From: Buttiauxella sp049686335
GTDB taxonomy: Bacteria; Pseudomonadota; Gammaproteobacteria; Enterobacterales; Enterobacteriaceae
Length of the DNA: 64,000 nt
NCBI RefSeq assembly: GCF_049686335.1
Contig: NZ_JBAVHX010000008.1
Coordinates: forward strand, 1 to 64,000
Reading direction: 5' to 3'
The number at the start of each line of letters is the position of its first letter. Position 1 is the first letter of the stretch. Below are positions 62,190-64,000 of this stretch, piece by piece. The notes under the pieces were generated by a model, which was not told the DNA's origin, ran no database searches, and saw only the letters and a list, made by a program, of their open reading frames with translations. A program made the position numbers and the translations under genes.

Positions 62190-62216
62190 AGCCCGCCTCG
62201 TGCGGGCTTTTTTTTT
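62190..62216 (+). terminator. Terminator of fbaA
   Basis: AGCCCGC-CTCGT-GCGGGCT followed by eight T: a textbook intrinsic terminator 25 bp after the stop. The rest of 62165-62687 is AT-rich regulatory DNA of tdcA; no gene is seen. Confidence 0.93.
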
Positions 62217-62605
62217 GCATTGTTGAGAGGGCAATCGTTTTTATCTCAGTATTTATTATTGAAAGAGTGCTACAGGTTCAATTTTTAATATTTAATAGAT
62301 CAAATCGTATACTTAAATATTTATATCAATAAGCCCAGTTTATTTATTAATAAATTTTTAAAAATGGCAAAGTTTGTTTAATATACTGATGTTCAACCAA
62401 GATAAATCTTCTCTTGCTATTATAAAAAACAGTATAAACAGCGTTTTATTTCATCTTATATGATTAAATTATCTCCATAACTTAATTTTATCAGGGCGAA
62501 TAAGGTTGATATTCATCATATTAAAGGCAGATCGCTATTTCATAACTATATGTTTTTAAATGATATTTTTTGAATGGTTGCATTTCATGCAATTATCGGT
62601 CGAGT

Positions 62606-62627
62606 ATTTGTGAGTCAAGCCACATAA
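62606..62627. promoter_or_regulatory. CRP site of the tdc operon
   Basis: TGTGA-GTCAAG-CCACA keeps nine of ten core bases and resembles the E. coli tdc CRP site. It lies about 80 bp upstream of tdcA. The E. coli tdc operon is CRP-activated. Confidence 0.7.
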
Positions 62628-62687
62628 CATCTACAGCGCAATTCGTTATGATCTGCTGCATGGATAATTAATCAGGTGCAGAACTTC

Positions 62688-63626
62688 ATGGACAATAATA
62701 CATTACCTAAAACACAACAGTTGCTTGTCTTTCAGGAAGTGGTGAGGAGTGGTTCATTTGGTTCTGCTGCAAAACAACTTAGTCTGACTCAACCTGCGGT
62801 CAGCAAAATTATCAGCGACATGGAAGCCTATTTTGGCTTAGAACTTATCATCAGAAAAAACACCGGGGTAAAATTAACCGAGGCGGGAAAAGTCCTACTG
62901 ACTTATTCAGAATCCATTACTCGTGAACTAAGAAACTTGTGTAGCGAAATGAATCAAATGGTTGGTAACAGCGTAGTCGACGTGTCATTCGGTTACCCCT
63001 CTTTGATTGGTTTTACGTTTTTGCCCGGGATGATGAAAGAGTTTAAAGAAGTGTTCCCGCAGGCCCAGGTTTCAATGTTTGAAGCCCAGTTATCCTCTTT
63101 CTTACCTGCCATCCGCGATGGGCGTCTGGATTTTGCCATTGGCACATTGAGCGATGAAATGCTGCTACAGGATTTGCATATTGAACCGCTGTTTGAGTCG
63201 GAATTCATTTTGGTGGCCAGCCGAACCCGGGCGACTCAAGGGATGACAACGCTCAGTGAGTTAACTCAGGAACAATGGGTATTGCCACAAACCGAAATGG
63301 GATATTACAGTGAGCTTCTCACCACATTGCAAAAAAATAATATTAAAAGCGAAAACATCGTTAAAACAGATTCAGTCGTCACCATTTATAATCTCGTGTT
63401 GAATGCCGATTTCCTGACAGTTATTCCACGGGACATGATTTCTCCATTCGGGTCTAACTTATTTATTAAAATCCCCGTTGCAGATAAATTACCTATTGCT
63501 CGCTATGCTGCTGTATGGTCTAAGAATTATCGCATTCACCAATCCGCAGCAACATTAGTTGAGCTGGCAAAAAAACATTCATTACGAAGCAGATTTCAAT
63601 TCAATCAATTAACTGAAGTAGCTTAA
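62688..63626 (+). CDS. tdcA: LysR-type activator of the tdc operon, TdcA
   Basis: TdcA activates anaerobic serine/threonine breakdown genes. The 312 residues have an N-terminal winged HTH (FGSAAKQLSLTQPAVSKIISDMEAYFGLELIIRKN) and a LysR effector domain, nearly identical to E. coli TdcA in segments such as ARFYAEAQ-like SMFEAQLSSFLPAIRDGRLDFAIGTLS. The ATG at 62688 is preceded by AGGTG; the GTG at 62676 was rejected. Confidence 0.95.
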   Translation: MDNNTLPKTQQLLVFQEVVRSGSFGSAAKQLSLTQPAVSKIISDMEAYFGLELIIRKNTGVKLTEAGKVLLTYSESITRELRNLCSEMNQMVGNSVVDVSFGYPSLIGFTFLPGMMKEFKEVFPQAQVSMFEAQLSSFLPAIRDGRLDFAIGTLSDEMLLQDLHIEPLFESEFILVASRTRATQGMTTLSELTQEQWVLPQTEMGYYSELLTTLQKNNIKSENIVKTDSVVTIYNLVLNADFLTVIPRDMISPFGSNLFIKIPVADKLPIARYAAVWSKNYRIHQSAATLVELAKKHSLRSRFQFNQLTEVA

Positions 63627-63728
63627 TTTACTTTAGTGGTTGATAACGAATTCTATAACTAATTCCAGGTGATGATTTAATTACATTGTCACCACGCCTA
63701 TTTTTTGTTTTTAAATGCTGAGGTCAAC

Positions 63729-64000
63729 ATGCATATCGACTATGAACTTCCTGTCACTATTATTGATGTACTCGAAGCAAAAAAAAGACTTGCTGGTTAT
63801 ATCTACAAAACAGGAATGCCACGCTCTAATTATCTTAGCGAATGCTGCAAAGGCGAAATATTTTTAAAATTTGAAAACATGCAGCGTACCGGTTCATTTA
63901 AAATCCGTGGTGCGTTTAATAAGCTCAGTTCTTTAACTGAAGAAGAAAAACGCAAAGGAGTTGTGGCGTGTTCTGCGGGTAACCACGCGCAGGGCGTTTC
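63729..64000 (+). CDS. tdcB: Catabolic threonine dehydratase TdcB (5' part)
   Basis: Only the first 90 codons are in the window. The translation begins MHIDYELPVTIID and contains the PLP-lysine motif TGSFKIRGAFNKLSS (Lys58) and CSAGNHAQGV, as in E. coli TdcB, which makes 2-oxobutanoate and ammonia from threonine. About 100 bp downstream of tdcA, so in the same operon. Confidence 0.95.
   Translation, partial: MHIDYELPVTIIDVLEAKKRLAGYIYKTGMPRSNYLSECCKGEIFLKFENMQRTGSFKIRGAFNKLSSLTEEEKRKGVVACSAGNHAQGV

Overview
The window is chromosomal DNA from a member of the Enterobacteriaceae (Enterobacterales). Almost every protein aligns end to end with a named Escherichia coli K-12 protein (recognised from memory, no search was run). 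ERIC and REP repeats occur throughout, and the SgrS sugar-stress RNA, a TPP riboswitch and E. coli-type AraC, CRP, LexA, GalR and MetJ sites are all recognisable. The gene order shows it is not E. coli or Salmonella: two blocks that lie far apart in K-12 are joined at about 30.0-30.4 kb. I would not name the genus.

Left block (1-30 kb; the K-12 1-2 minute region, same orientation). It opens with the 5' end of a type VI secretion vgrG on the minus strand, where K-12 has folA. Next is the envelope/housekeeping operon lptD-surA-pdxA-rsmA-apaG-apaH, then djlA, rluA, rapA and polB. A 1.7-kb AT-rich cassette (hcp, putative effector, putative immunity gene) lies between polB and araD. The arabinose regulon follows (araBAD, divergent araC, with intact I1/I2, CRP and O2 sites), then yabI, thiBPQ under a TPP riboswitch, and the glucose-phosphate stress locus sgrR / sgrS-sgrT / setA.

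Junction (30.02-30.37 kb). A tandem array of REP elements with a 47-bp period separates setA from hemW. The orientations on both sides are what one inversion spanning oriC would give, with breakpoints nearly equidistant from the origin.

Right block (30.4-64 kb; the K-12 66 minute region, inverted). hemW-rdgB-yggU-yggT-yggS (redox, nucleotide-pool and PLP housekeeping); divergent yggR; ruvX-yqgE, gshB, rsmE, endA, sprT; galP with two GalR operators; metK with MetJ boxes; yqgB-speA-speB (agmatine/putrescine synthesis); loiP; tktA. Then comes a Fur-type operon of a YncE-like beta-propeller and a TonB-dependent receptor, the cryptic PTS operon cmtBA-yggPFDC, and epd-pgk-fbaA. The window ends with tdcA and the 5' part of tdcB, which are not next to fbaA in K-12.

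Most interesting: the orphan hcp-effector-immunity cassette with its overlapping reading frames; the vgrG fragment with a consensus CRP site; the REP array at the rearrangement junction; ERIC elements inside operons (one supplies the last 14 codons and stop of thiP and the thiQ ribosome-binding site); and the Fur-box YncE/TonB-receptor pair. No rRNA, tRNA, CRISPR array, transposase or integrase gene was recognised.
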